Assembly (NCBI RefSeq): GCF_046630445.1
Contig: NC_092343.1
Coordinates: 139,059,501-139,123,500 of the forward strand
Direction of reading: 5' to 3'
Length of the DNA stretch: 64,000 nucleotides
Origin: Rutidosis leptorrhynchoides
Lineage: Eukaryota; Streptophyta; Magnoliopsida; Asterales; Asteraceae
The notes below the pieces were generated by a model. The model ran no database searches. It saw nothing but the letters and a program-made list of their open reading frames with translations, and had not been told where the DNA came from. Both the position numbers and the translations under genes were made by a program. Positions within the stretch are counted from its first letter, which is position 1. Each line of letters begins with the position of its first letter. Of the stretch, positions 25,278 through 38,222 are shown piece by piece.

Positions 25278-26581
25278 GAGACAAAGTGAAGTACGCTACT
25301 CATACCTTCACAGGTATTGCGTTAACATGGTGGAATACCTATCTAGAGCAAATGGGACAAGATGCTGCTTACGCGCTACCGTGGTCAGTATTCAAGCACT
25401 TGATGAACGAGAAGTACCGTCCCAGAACTGAGGTCAATAAGCTCAAGTCAGAACTTAGAGGGTTACGAACACAGAGATTCGATATTACTTCGTATGAAAG
25501 ACGATTCACAGAATTGTGCCTATTGTGTCCAAGAGCGTTCGAAGATGAGGAAGAGAAGATCGACGTGTTTGTGAAAGGGTTACCGGAGAGAATCGAAGAA
25601 GATATAAGTTCACACGAGCCTGCCTCCATACAAAAGGCATGTAGAATGGCTCATAAACTAGTGAACCAGATTGAAGGAAGAATTAAAGAACAGGCGGCCG
25701 AAGAGGCCAACGTGAAGTTAGTCAAAAGAAAGTGGGAGGAAAACGGTGATAAGAGTCACCAAAACAACAACAACTATCCCAACAATCGCAACATTAATCG
25801 CAACTACAACAAACGGCACAACAACAACAATAACAACAACAAAAACTACAACAATCATCCCAACAACAATAACAACCGCAACAACAACAACAACAACAAC
25901 AATCAGAAGCAGCTATGCCAAAGGTGTAAAAAGTATCACTCGGGGTTCTGCACCAAATTTTGCAACAAGTGTAAAAGAAATGGTCATAGCGCAGCGAAAT
26001 GTGAGGTCTACGGACCAGGGGTTAACAGAACGAAAGGAACAAATGGTGTCAGAATGAGTAATGGCGGAGCAAGTAGTGTCGGAGCAAGTTATACCAATGA
26101 AGTTTGTTATAAATGTGGAAAACCGGGCCACATTATTAAAAATTGTCCGAACCAGGAGAACACGAATGGACAATGCCGCGGAAGAGTTTTCAATATTAAT
26201 GCGGCAGAGGCACAGGAAGACCTGGAGCTTGTTACGGGTACGTTTCTTATTGACAATAAATCTGCTTACGTTTTATTTGATTTGGGTGCGGATAGAAGCT
26301 ATATGAGTAGATATTTTTGTGCTAAATTAAGTTGTCCATTGACGCCGTTGGATAGTAAATTTTTACTCGAATTAGCAAACGGTAAATTAATTTCAGCAGA
26401 TTATATATGCCGGAATCGAGAAATTAAACTGGGTAGCGAAATATTTAAGATTGATTTGATAGCAGTAGAGTTAAGGAGTTTTGATGTAATAGTTGGCATG
26501 GACTGGCTGAAGGAGATGAAAGCAGAGATCGTATGTTACAAAATGCAATTCGCATTGTACGAGAAGAAGGAAAACCCTTAA
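25278..26581 (+). pseudogene. gag-pro: E2 gag C-terminal part and protease
   Basis: Continues gag after E1 (the upstream part of this open frame, 25190-25277, is E1 LTR). Visible: the retrotrans_gag core (ALTWWNTYLEQ, FKHLMNEKYRP), an Asn-rich linker encoded by AAC repeats (25755-25905), a first Cys/His segment, and a classic zinc knuckle CYKCGKPGHIIKNC near 26104. The retropepsin-like protease follows, with VLFDLGADRSYMS at about 26270: the catalytic D-S/T-G is D-L-G here, so activity is doubtful. The flap-distal motif 'FDVIVGMDWL' is present. The frame ends at 26581 because of a one-base shift near 26541-26547; the pol frame continues from 26533. Confidence 0.88.
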
Positions 26582-29565
26582 TGGTGTACGGAGAAAAGAG
26601 CAACGCAAAGTTAAATCTTATTAGTAACCTGAAGGCACAAAAACTAATAAGAAAAGGTTGCTATGCTGTGCTAGCACATGTCGAGAAAGTCAATTCCGAA
26701 GAAAAGAACATCAATGATATTCCCGTCGCAAAAAAATTTCTCGATGTATTTCCGAAAGAATTACCGGGACTACCTCCACACCAATCCGTTGAATTTCAAA
26801 TAGACCTTGTACTGAGAGCTGCACCAATAGCTCGTGCTCCATACAGACTCGCACCTAGAGAAATGAAGGAACTTCAGAGCTAATTACAAGAACTTTTAGA
26901 GCGTGGTTTCATTCGACCAAGCACATCACCATGGGGAGCTCCTGTTTTGTTTGTCAAGAAGAAGGATGGTACATTTTGGTTGTGTATTGACTACAGAGAG
27001 TTGAATAAACTTACCATCAAAAATCGTTATCCACTGCCGAGAATTGACGACGTATTTTATCAACTACAAGGCTCGTCGGTTTATTCGAAAATCGATTTAT
27101 GTTCTGGATATCATCAAATGCGAGTAAATGAGGATGATATTCCAAAAACTGCTTTTAGGACACGTTATGGTCATTACGAGTTTATGGTTATTCCATTTGG
27201 ATTAACTAACGCACCAGCTGTGTTCATGGACCTTATGAACCGAGTGTGTGGGCCATATCTTGATAAGTTTGTCATTGTTTTCATCGATGACATACTTATT
27301 TACTCAAAGAATGATCTAGAGCACGAAGAACATTTGAGAAAAGTGCTAGAAGTATTGAGGAAAGAAAAAATGTACGCTAAGTTTTCAAAGTGTGCATTTT
27401 GGTTGGAAGAAGTTCAATTCCTCGGTCACATAGTGAACAAAGAAGGTATCCAGGTGGACCCGGCAAAGATCGAACCCGTTAAAAAGTGGGAAACCCCAAA
27501 AACTCTGAAGCATATACGTCAATTTTTAGGATTGGCTGGTTACTACAGAAGCTTCATCCAAGATTTCTCCAAAATAGCAAAACCCTTGACTGCATTAACG
27601 CATAAAGGAAAGAAATTTGAATGGAAGGATGAACAAGAGAAGGCGTTTTAGTTATTGAAGAAAAAGCTAACTACGGCACCTATATTGTCATTTCTTGAAG
27701 GGAATGATGATTTTGTGATTTATTGTGACGCATCAAAGCAAGGTCTCGGTTGTGTATTAATGCAACGAACGAATGTGATTGCTTATGCGTCTAGACAATT
27801 GAAGATTCACGAGCAAAATTATACGACTCACGATTTGGAATTGGGTGCTGTTGTTTTTGCATTAAAGACTTGGAGGAATTATTTATATGGGGTCAAAAGT
27901 ATTATATATACCGACCACAAAATTCTCCAACATATATTTAATTAGAAGCAACTGAATATGAGACAACGCAGGTGGATTGAACTGTTGAATGATTATGATT
28001 TTGAGATTCGATACCACCCGGGGAAGGTGAATGTGGTAGCTGACGCTTTGAGTAGAAAGGACAGAGAACCTATAGGGGTAAAAGCTATGAATATAATTAT
28101 TCGTACTAACCTTACTACTCAAATAAAGGAGGCGCAACAGGGGGTTGTAAAAGAGGGAAATTTAAAGGATGAAATACCCAAAAGATCAGAGAAGCATCTT
28201 AATATTCGGGAAGACAGAACCCGGTATAGGGCTGAAAGAATTTGGGTACCAAAATTTGGAGATATGAGAGAAATGGTACTTAGAGAAGCTCATAAAACCA
28301 GATACTCAATACATCCTGGAACGGGGAAGATGTACAAGGATCTCAAGAAACATTTTTGGTGGCCGGGTATGAAAGCCGATGTTGCTAAATACATAGGAGA
28401 ATGTTTGACGTGTTCTAAGGTCAAAGCTGAGCATCAGAAACCATCAGGTCTACTTCAACAACCCGAAATCCCGGAATGGAAATGGGAAAACATTACCATG
28501 GATTTCATCACTAAATTGTCAAGGACTGCAAGTGGTTTTGATACTATTTGGGTAATAGTTGATCGTCTCACCAAATTAGCACACTTCCTACCAATAAGAG
28601 AAGATGACAAGATGGAGAAGTTAGCACGACTGTATTTGAAGGAAGTCGTCTCCAGACATGGAATACCAATCTCTATTATCTCTGATAGGGATGGCAGATT
28701 TATTTCAAGATTCTGGCAGACATTACAGCAAGCATTAGGAACTCGTCTAGACATGAGTACTGCCTATCATCTACAAACTGATGGGCAGAGCGAAAGGACG
28801 ATACAAACGCTTGAAGACATGCTACGTGCATGTGTTATTGATTTCGGAAACAGTTGGGATCGACATCTACCGTTAGCAGAATTTTCCTACAACAACAACT
28901 ACCATTCAAGCATTGAGATGGCGCCGTTTGAAGCACTTTATGGTAAAAAGTGTAGGTCTCCGATTTGTTGAAGTGAAGTGGGGAATAGACAGATTACGGG
29001 TCCGGAGATAATACAAGAAACTACCGAGAAGATCATCCAAATTCAACAACGGTTGAAAACCGCCCAAAGTCGACAAAAGAGCTACGCTGACATTAAAAGA
29101 AAAGATATAGAATTTGAAATTAAAGAGATGGTCATGCTTAAAGTTGCACCTTGGAAAGGCGTTGTTCGATTTGGTAAACGGGGGAAACTAAATCCAAGGT
29201 ACATTGGACCATTCAAGATTATAGATCGTGTCAGACCAGTAGCTTACCAACTGGAGCTACCTCAACAAATCGCGGCTGTACATAAAACTTTCCACGTCTC
29301 GAATTTGAAGAAATGTTTTGCTAAAGAAGATCCCACTATTCCGTTGGATGAAATCCAAATCAATGAAAAACTTCAATTCATTGAAGAACCCGTCGAAATA
29401 ATGGATCGTGAGGTTAAGAGACTTAAGCAAAACAAGATACCGATTGTTAAGGTTCGATGGAATGCTCGTAGAGGACCCGAGTTCACCTGGGAGCGTGAAG
29501 ATCAGATGAAGAAGAAATACCCTCATCTATTTCCAGAAGATTCGTCAACACCTTCAACAGCTTAA
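26533..29565 (+). pseudogene. pol: E2 pol: RT, RNase H, integrase, chromodomain (four premature stops)
   Basis: One reading frame throughout, broken by stops at 26881, 27649, 27943 and 28969. [19 protein letters not shown] and the catalytic FIDDIL (near 27280). RNase [13 protein letters not shown] (27715) to IYTDHK. Integrase: zinc-binding H-H-C-C (HKTRYSIH ... CLTCSK), then a D-D-E core at [12 protein letters not shown] and GQSERT. The C-terminus has a GPF-type motif (RYIGPFKI) and an atypical chromodomain-like segment (IVKVRWNARRGPEFTWERE) ending near 29520, as in Tekay/Del chromoviruses. All four stops are explained by single C-to-T or G-to-A changes in Gln or Trp codons. The product would normally copy and integrate the element; this copy is dead. 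Confidence 0.92.
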
Positions 29566-29600
29566 AATTTCGGGACGAAATTTATTTAACGGGTAGGTAC
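29565..29600 (+). promoter_or_regulatory. E2 palindrome and polypurine tract
   Basis: AAATTTCGGGACGAAATTT (29565-29583) overlaps the pol stop codon and is followed by TTAACGGGTAGGTAC (29586-29600) abutting the 3' LTR. Confidence 0.8.
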
Positions 29601-30229
29601 TGTAGTGACCCGAACTTTTCCACGTTTATATATATTAATTGAGATTGATATTTACATGACTAAATGTTTCCAACGTGTTAAGCAATCAAACTTGTTAAGA
29701 CTTGATTAAATGAAATAAGTTTTATATAGACAATTGATCACCCAAGTTGACCGGCGATTCACGAACGTTACAAATTTGTAAAAACTACATGTTGTGGTAT
29801 ATATAGACATATATATATGGTTGACATGAGATTATGATGAGTAAGTATCTCACTAAGTATATTAACAATGTGTGATATACATAAGAAATGAGATTACTAA
29901 GTTAAGAAACTCAAAATGATATATATAACGATTATCGTTATGATAACATCTACTAAATACATATGTATCATATTAAGATATTGATACACTATATTTAACA
30001 TGATAAAATGATATTTAAATATATCATTAAGTATGTTAACAATGAACTACATATGTAAAAACAAGACTACTAACTCAAGAATTACGAAACGAGACTTATA
30101 TGTAACGATTATCGTTGTAACGATATTTTAATGTATATATCATATTAAGAGATATTCATACATCATAATATCATGATAACATAATAATTTAACATCTCAT
30201 TTGATATAATAAACATTGGGTTAACAACA
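29601..30229 (+). mobile_element. E2 3' LTR, first part
   Basis: Copy of 9335-9963 with about 10 substitutions; cut by E3 after CAACA. Confidence 0.88.
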
Positions 30230-31916
30230 TGTGACGATCGCTCCAAATCCATATGGACGAACACGCCATTCATTGATTTCATTGCGAGGTATTTGACCTC
30301 TATATGATACGTTTTGTAAACATTGCATTCTTTTCAAAAGGTACACAATAAATGAATATCAATTTCTAAGGTTTTCAACGTTTGATGATTTCTACATATA
30401 GACAATCAGCATAAATAATAGTTTACCATAATACATCCGTTGACAATGAAGTCAAAATAAGATACACGGTGATGATTTTGTGAATGCAAAGTTTTCTTGA
30501 ATAAAGCATGTATGACTCCATGCACATAGCTTGTATCACATATAAGCAAACAGCGGAAGACTTCTAGAAACCTGAGAATAAACATGCTTAAAAGTGTCAA
30601 CACAAAGGTTGGTGAGTTCATAGTTTTAATGTTGCTCATAATCTGTATATAAAGGTGAATCACAAGTTTCAGTTGTTTCATCCAGAAACGTTTATCAAAA
30701 TATTCTACGAAATTGAGCACCCTGGTAACTAAACTTAACGTATATATATTTTATACCCTTTGTATAATCATCTTAATAATACAGGCAAACCAACGTGTAC
30801 GCTTCACAAATAGCATACGTCCGTTAAAAGGCTAGCGCTCTAGCTCGGACGGGGATATCGAGCCCTATGGATCCATATACTACTACTCGCGCCCACCAGT
30901 TCTTATAACTGGCAGTTACTAGTTACCAAAGCTAAGGGATTTTCGGTTCAAACTCAGTATAGAATTTAGTATGTACTTGTGTCCATTGTTTAAAATAAAG
31001 TGCATGTATTCTCAGCCCAAAAATATAGATTGCAAAAGCAATTAAAAAGGGAGCAAATGAAACTCACCTTAGCAGCACATAAGGCCATTCATAAAAAAGT
31101 GACCGTAACTCGGAATGCAAGATTAACCGTAGATCTCAACCTAGAGAACATATGTTGGTCAATACATGTCTAATAAACTAGGTTGGGTTATAGTGTATCA
31201 CAATCCTAATGCTCGAGATCGACATACAAAAGTTATCAAAAGTCATTTCAAAAAGTCAATTTTGACAATTGTTCAACAAAACAAGACGTGCCTTATATAA
31301 GGATTCATTTACTTGGCTAGTAGTATTTTATCAATCTCATAAACAGGTTGTTTAAATATTAATTGCAGATTCAAAAGCAATTCCAATTAACGTCAATTAT
31401 AATTCAGTTGACCATATCTTTTGATTCGTTCATCGAAATTACGCGATTTCTAAATGAAAAGTTATTGATTTTTCGCCAGCTTTCCGAAAACATGTATATC
31501 ATATACCTTTTACCAGTAATATATGTATTTAATTCGTGATTCATTATAAACTGTTTAACGACGAAATTTAGCATACAAGCATGTATAAATAATATTTATT
31601 AAATATATACTCGAGCACTAGACATGTATACACTATTAATATATAAAAGATAAGATATGAATGCTCACGTATCAATATAGAGATTCAATATTGCAGGAAA
31701 GTACGTAGACGCAACATAGATGATAAATACTAGGTTTGACTTGCGAACAATACCCATGAACATTACCCATAACCTCCATAGCTATAACCCATAATTTCCT
31801 TAGTTCTATCCCGTTTGAAGCTTGTTTTGAAAGTGACACGCTCATGACCTCGTCGTAATATTTTATGTATAATATTACTAAAAATATTAAGATTAATAAT
31901 AATAATAATCTTAATA

Positions 31917-32053
<137 letters not shown>

Positions 32054-32097
32054 TTACAGAGTAATATATGTGTAAAAGAACTCGAGCAGAAACTGGA

Positions 32098-32106
32098 CTT
32101 TTATAG
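32098..32106 (-). promoter_or_regulatory. E3 LTR TATA box (3' LTR copy)
   Basis: CTATAAAAG on the - strand, immediately downstream of the twin palindromes; the counterpart in the 5' LTR is near 38267-38275 and would drive the element. Confidence 0.6.
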
Positions 32107-32127
32107 GCAACTTTTTAAAATCTGATG

Positions 32128-32176
32128 CCCATGCGATCGCATGGGTTTTTAGTGTATTTTCCATGCGATCGCATGG
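32128..32176. promoter_or_regulatory. Twin perfect palindromes upstream of the E3 TATA box
   Basis: CCCATGCGATCGCATGGG (32128-32145) and CCATGCGATCGCATGG (32161-32176), spaced 15 bases apart. Both are perfect self-complementary sequences 22-70 bases upstream of the TATA box on the - strand. Confidence 0.7.
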
Positions 32177-32908
32177 CCGCCTGATCCAGCTCAAAATGTT
32201 TTTGTTTTCTTGTTTGTCGACATAATTAAATATAATATATATAATTTAAATAATTAATTATATATTATATTAAATTCATGTGCATAGTTGACTTGTAATT
32301 TTCGTTCCGATGACTCGTACGTTGTCACTCGACTTATGTTCCGGTTCCGGTTTCTCGAACGCATTTTCGTACGCTTAGAAAACTCGCAATTTACGTTTTG
32401 TGACTCGTACCTTTGTCAAAATATAGTCTTAAATTCTCAATAAACTATATCATTCAAAGTGTATCTTAAACTTTCGAGTGTTTTGGTCATTTACTTCTAT
32501 AAATCATTGTCTCGCTATTTGTTGATATATATATATATAATAACAAATCATTTTATGACCAAGTTAATATATATTTTCAACATTCATAAACACGTTTTAA
32601 ATATACGTCGCAAGTTATTCATACAATTAATATTCCAACTTATCATATATATTTAAATAAATATTTAAACCAATAAGTTTAATATACGGTATTAAACAAT
32701 TAATATATTGTTACATTTTCAAGTTATAGTATATATATATGTATCTGTATACATATAATTGTTCGCGAATCGTCGAGAACAACCGAAAGGTATTTGAATA
32801 GTTCAAAAATTTTGAGATTCAGTTTTACAGACTTTGCTTATTGTGTCAGAAATGTTAATCATACAAAGATTAAGTTTAAATTTGGTCAGAAATTTCCGGG
32901 TCATCACA

Positions 32909-32948
32909 GTACCTACCCGTTAAAGAAATTTCGTCCCGAAATTTGAGT
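32909..32948 (-). promoter_or_regulatory. E3 polypurine tract and palindrome
   Basis: The + strand reads 'gtacctacccgttaaag' and then AAATTTCGTCCCGAAATTT; same module as in E0, E1 and E2. Confidence 0.7.
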
Positions 32949-35430
32949 GAGGTCGTCATGGCTAACAATAAAAATGTTTTCATGACGAATATGAGTTGAT
33001 AAATAGAATTTTTATTACCGTTGAATAATATGGATAAAACAATCCAATTACTCGAAGCATATGAGAGAAGTTATCGTAAAATAGTGAATTGAAGGAATAG
33101 AGATTCGCCTTAACTGTTGAAGTAGTAACGATTGATTTCCGAAATTAAAGGAATAGAAAATCTTCATTATCTAAATAAGATTTGATTCTTCGGAATTTGA
33201 GAAAATTAGGATTTTCTTTGATTAAATGCGTAATCTGCCTCGATTGCTATGTCTGATATTTTGCTATAAATTAAACACTTCCGTTTCATTATTTTCACCA
33301 CTCCTACATCTTCTTCTTCATTTCATACTTCCAAAAGATTGTGAAATGCTTCATCCAGTTCTGATTTTTGATATACTCCTAACTTTCATATCTGTCATTC
33401 TTCTTTTTCATCTACCACCAGAGGAAGTTATTTTCTTCTACCATTACCTTGGGGTTATAGTGTTTTTCATTCTCCCGTGTCTTTATATTGCTATACGCAT
33501 TGATATACACGGTTTGTAATTTCGAGGTTGTTATAGGGCTTTATATTTTCCATTATATTTCGGAGCTTCATGCTTTCGTTTTCTCTTCCCGACTTTAAGT
33601 CAAGCGAATAATGGTCCAGAATTCGTAGGTATGAATTTCGGAATGAACATAATTAATGTTCTAAAAAAACGGTAATAGCACAATCTGACTTGTCAAATTA
33701 CCAGAATACCTCGAAAAAGACCGAATCATTAAGAAAATATTTTCTTGATAGTTTAGAGGTTAAATAGAATGAAAGAGTTATGTAACATGGTTTATAATGA
33801 GGGTATGATCTGTGAACCTTTATCACATTCCATTAAAAACTCAGCATGACTTACTGTAATATAATCACGTTGATCAAATGTCATTATATTATACTAACTC
33901 ATGCTTCAGTTCCCAACACCACTTCAAAAATATTCATATTTTAAACTCGAAGGTTTCAGAATTTAGAAACTAAAATAGTTTCTTTTATGATGTTACACAG
34001 ATATCGCAAGGAGAAAATTGATTTCTGATAAGAATGATTATGGAATTATCTCCAGAAATATGGAGGATATTTATAATGAAAGATACGATGATATCTTAGA
34101 ATTTCTAATATCAGAGGATGATGAAGAATATTATCCGCAAGGGTTTAGATTCGGAAGCAAGGTACTCGTTAATGGCTTCAGCAGATACTGAATAATTTGG
34201 ATTCTTTGAAGGTAGGTTTAGTCTTTGTGATTTATCCATAGCCTCCTTCATACTTTGCTTAATCCGTTTTCCAGTTCCAAACCTTCTCTTTTTCTGAGCT
34301 TTGCCAACACATTATTCTTTATAATCAAACTTTTGGCTGTTAAGGTCATTTACAGTTTTTGCTGCTTCATCAGCATTCAAAGTTATCATAACCGGATCGT
34401 TGGTTATCAATCCGAGGTGTTTTCAAAAGTTTGAAGGGTTTGCATGAAGATTGTAATTGTCAAGATACATATGATGTTCTAGAATTTTGAACGATACAAA
34501 TTTTTTTCCAGGGTTTATGAATAGAAGTGATGTTCTAGCACAGTTTTGAAGTCAAAGTATAGCTTTGAAAGATGTAAGAATCTAAGAGTGATGTTTTCTG
34601 TTAAATCTTGGCTTGGATTCTGATTTTTCAAAATCAGAATATGTAATCAAATTTGGATGTGAATGGTTGTTTTGATTTCTCGGAAATAATGTATATCATT
34701 GTGAAAGTAGTGAGTATAGTTGATGATTTGTTGAATCAGAATCGAATAATGTAACATATTACTTGTGAATTTATATATCTTTCGGGTATTACGTACCCGT
34801 TAAAAGTTTCACAAGTAATATTTTGTACCAGAGAATTTTATTACAGTCTTGATGAAAATATATGTATGTATATTTTCTTCAGATGTAATACAGATTTAAT
34901 GAATTAATAACATATTAAGCTCATTTGATTTTTGGCTAGATTAGAAATGATTAATCTCTAAAATATTAAAGATTTCATAATCTTTTGCGGAGTATTTCGC
35001 TAATGTAATCAATACGTCATTATTTATTCTTATTCCTCGGTGAAGGATGTTGATGCTCGTGGAATTTTTGTGAACCTTACAAGACATGGATGATGTTTTC
35101 TGGAAAGTTTCGAGTACATCAAAAATGAAAATGTAAAATCAATTATGTAATTGAATAATACACTTGGTTTACTATGAAATGGAATTCATTAAGTTGAAAC
35201 AGAGATTGTAGTTAACAATGGTTAAGTTATTAAGGAAGGATGTACATCATTGCATATTAGTAATATGAACTAACCGAGTAGTACCTACCAGTTAAGATTC
35301 ACATGTAATAGCTTAGTACGAAAAGATTTATTTTGATTTCAAAATTCATATATATTAAATATACATAAAATTTCTTCAGGGGAAATGAGTTAATACTTCA
35401 TCGGTTATTGTTGTTGGTATTTCTTGGTAA
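32949..35430 (-). other. E3 internal non-coding region
   Basis: No recognisable protein. It contains two PPT-like palindromes (34782-34804 and 35273-35296). A partial duplication of the area around them is seen from words such as 'gttgatgctcgtggaat' at about 35048 and 35448. Frames such as 33226-33519 on the + strand are antisense and low-complexity. Confidence 0.6.
34782..34804 (-). other. Internal PPT-like palindrome of E3
   Basis: The + strand reads CGGGTATTACGTACCCGTTA; the - strand is an ACGGGTACGTAATACCCG palindrome. A degenerate second copy is at 35273-35296. Confidence 0.5.
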
Positions 35431-35988
35431 CTACGGTGCGTATGACGTTGATGCTCGTGGAATAGATTGTGAAGTTGAGGTTTGCGATGCGGATGTTGTT
35501 GGTGGTGGTAATGGTACTGTTGGTTTTGTTGTCGGTGGTACTGTTGATGCCGGTGATTCTGCTGGTGCTTGTAACCTTTGTACCATATTCTCCAAAGCCA
35601 CTACCCGAGCGTGAAGCTCGTTGACTTCTTCTACTACACCGGGATGATTGGCGGTTCGGACGAGCGGATGAATAAGATCCAGAATTTGAGAGAGTATATG
35701 ATCATGACGAAATATTCTGGAGATGAGAGAGAAAATGGTATTACGAACAGGTTCGCCGGTAAGTGCTTCAGGTTCTTCACCAAGAGGGCAATGTGGTGGA
35801 TGGAAGGGATCGCCTTCTTCTTGTCTCCAATAATTAAGTAGGCTACGAACCCATCCCCAATTCATCCATAATAGGTGATGGCTGATTGGTTGATCCATTC
35901 CGGTTACACTTTCTTCAGAGTTTAGGTGAATATCCATATCGGAATAGCTGTCGGAATTTAAGGAATTTGAACTAGATATGGGATCCAT
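35431..35988 (-). CDS. E3 accessory ORF, 185 aa, coiled coil, unknown function
   Basis: Intact frame starting at 'atggatcccatatc' on the - strand, about 400 bases after E3's PBS. It is the only credible ORF of this element. Residues 1-35 are Ser/Asp-rich and acidic. Residues 38-75 are Trp-rich with a His/Pro segment (WMNWGWVRSLLNYW, then HPPHCP). Residues 84-112 are helical and hydrophobic. Residues 118-141 form a likely coiled coil (EVNELHARVVALENMVQRL), and 142-185 are Pro/Thr/Ser-rich and disordered. No zinc knuckle, protease or pol motif. The decayed homologue in E1 at the same position suggests a component of this non-autonomous group, perhaps a Gag-related or RNA-packaging protein; this is inference. 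Confidence 0.6.
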   Translation of the reverse strand: MDPISSSNSLNSDSYSDMDIHLNSEESVTGMDQPISHHLLWMNWGWVRSLLNYWRQEEGDPFHPPHCPLGEEPEALTGEPVRNTIFSLISRIFRHDHILSQILDLIHPLVRTANHPGVVEEVNELHARVVALENMVQRLQAPAESPASTVPPTTKPTVPLPPPTTSASQTSTSQSIPRASTSYAP

Positions 35989-36064
35989 CTTGTATAATTA
36001 GAGAGATGATTTTTGATATGAAATAGATTATAGAATTTAGATTGGTACTCTTCAATACATAATT

Positions 36065-36068
<4 letters not shown>

Positions 36069-36118
<50 letters not shown>
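36069..36118. repeat. AT dinucleotide microsatellite
   Basis: About 25 AT units between the E3 ORF and the PBS. Confidence 0.95.
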
Positions 36119-36121
<3 letters not shown>

Positions 36122-36396
36122 CCAAAATTCCGTAAATTACGGAGAAATTTTCGGAAGATGGCAGTCAAAGTTTACTGTAATAGATATGCCAAGATATGAA
36201 TTTTGTCTATACACTATCTATGCAATCAATGCAATAAGACGCGTTTAGACTTAAGATGATAGACATGTAATTTTTGACAAGAAATGATAAGCAAAACTTT
36301 TGACATGCAGACACAGTCGAAGTCCAGACTTACTAATGCATCTTAACAACTATCAGTTAGACACACTCATGCAAGACCTGGTTCGCTAGGACCAAC

Positions 36397-36408
36397 GCTC
36401 TGATACCA
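36397..36408 (-). promoter_or_regulatory. E3 primer-binding site
   Basis: GCTCTGATACCA on the + strand, the reverse complement of TGGTATCAGAGC, two bases from the 5' LTR. Confidence 0.85.
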
Positions 36409-36410
36409 AC

Positions 36411-38109
36411 TGTGACGATCGCTCCAAATCCATATGGAAGAACACGCCATTCATTGATTTCATTGCGAGGTATTTGACCTCTATATGATACGTTTTGTAA
36501 ACATTGCATTCTTTTCAAAAGGTACACAATAAATGAATATCAATTTCTAAGGTTTTCAACGTTTGATGATTTCTACATATAGACAATCACCATAAATAAT
36601 AGTTTACCATAATACATCCGTTGACAATGAAGTCAAAATAAGATACACGGTGATGATTTTGTGAATGCAAAGTTTTCTTGAATAAAGCATGTATGACTCC
36701 ATGCACATAGCTTGTATCACATATAAGCAAACATCGGAAGACTTCTAGAAACATGAGAATAAACATGCTTAAAAGTGTCAATACAAAGGTTGGTGAGTTC
36801 ATAGTTTTAATGTTGCGCATAATCTGTATATAAAGGTGAATCACAAGTTTCAGTTGTTTCATCCAGAAACGTTTATCAAAATATTCTACGAAATTGAGCA
36901 CTCTGGTAACTAAACTTAACGTATATATATTTTATACCCTTTGTATAACCATCTTAATAATACACGCAAACCAACGTGTACGCTTCTCAAATAGCATACG
37001 TCCGTTAAAAGCCTAGCGCTCTAGCTCGGACGGGGATATCGAGCCCTATGGATCCATATACTACTACTCGCGCCCACCAGTTCTTATAACCGGCAGTTAC
37101 TAGTTACCAAAGCTAAGGGATTTTAAGTTCAAACTCAGTATAGAATTTAGTATGTACTTGTGTCCATTGTTTAAAATAAAGTGCATGTATTCTCAGCCCA
37201 AAAATATAGATTGCAAAAGAAATTAAAAAGGGAGCAAATGAAACTCACCTTAGCAGCACATAAGGTCATTCATCAAAAAGTGACCGTAACTCGGAATGCA
37301 AGATTAACCGTAGATCTCAACCTAGAGAACATATGTTGGTCAATACATGTCTAATAAACTAGGTTGGGTTATAGTGTATCACAATCCTAATGCTCAAGAT
37401 CGACATACAAAAGTTATCAAAAGTCATTTCAAAAAGTCAATTTTGATAATTGTTCAACAAAATAAGACGTGCCATATATAAGGATTCATTTACTTGGCTA
37501 GTAGTATTTTATCAATCTCATAAACAGGTTGTTTAAATATTAATTGCAGATTCAAAAGCAATTCCAATTAACGTCAATTATAATTCAGTTGACCATATCT
37601 TTTGATTCGTTCATCGAAATTACGCGATTTCTAAATGAAAAGTTATTGATTTTTCGCCAGCTTTCCGAAAACATGTATATCATATACCTTTTACCAGTAA
37701 TATATGTATTTAATTCGTGATTCATTATAAACTGTTTAACGACGAAATTTAGCATACAAGCATGTATAAATATATACTCGAGCACTAGACATGTATACAC
37801 TATTAATATATAAAAGATAAGATATGAATGCTCACGTATCAATATTGAGATTCAATATTGCAGGAAAGTACGTAGACGCAACAGAGATGATAAATACTAG
37901 GTTTGATTTGCGAACAATACCCATGAACATTACCCATAACCTCCATAGCTATAACCCATAATTTCCTTAGTTCTATCCCGTTTGAAGCTTGTTTTGAAAG
38001 TGACACGCTCATGACCTCGTCGTAATATTTTATGTATAATATTACTAAAAATATTAAGATTAATAATAATAATAATAATCTTAATAATAATAATAATAAT
38101 AATAATATA

Positions 38110-38154
<45 letters not shown>

Positions 38155-38158
38155 TAAA

Positions 38159-38222
<64 letters not shown>

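Noticed and set aside
25190-25282. Upstream 31 codons of the frame ending at 26581
   Set aside because: They are E1 LTR sequence plus the target repeat, read through by chance; real gag resumes after the target repeat.
33226-33519. 97-codon hydrophobic ORF on the + strand in E3
   Set aside because: Antisense to the element, in a region matching non-coding sequence of E1; composition-driven hydrophobicity.
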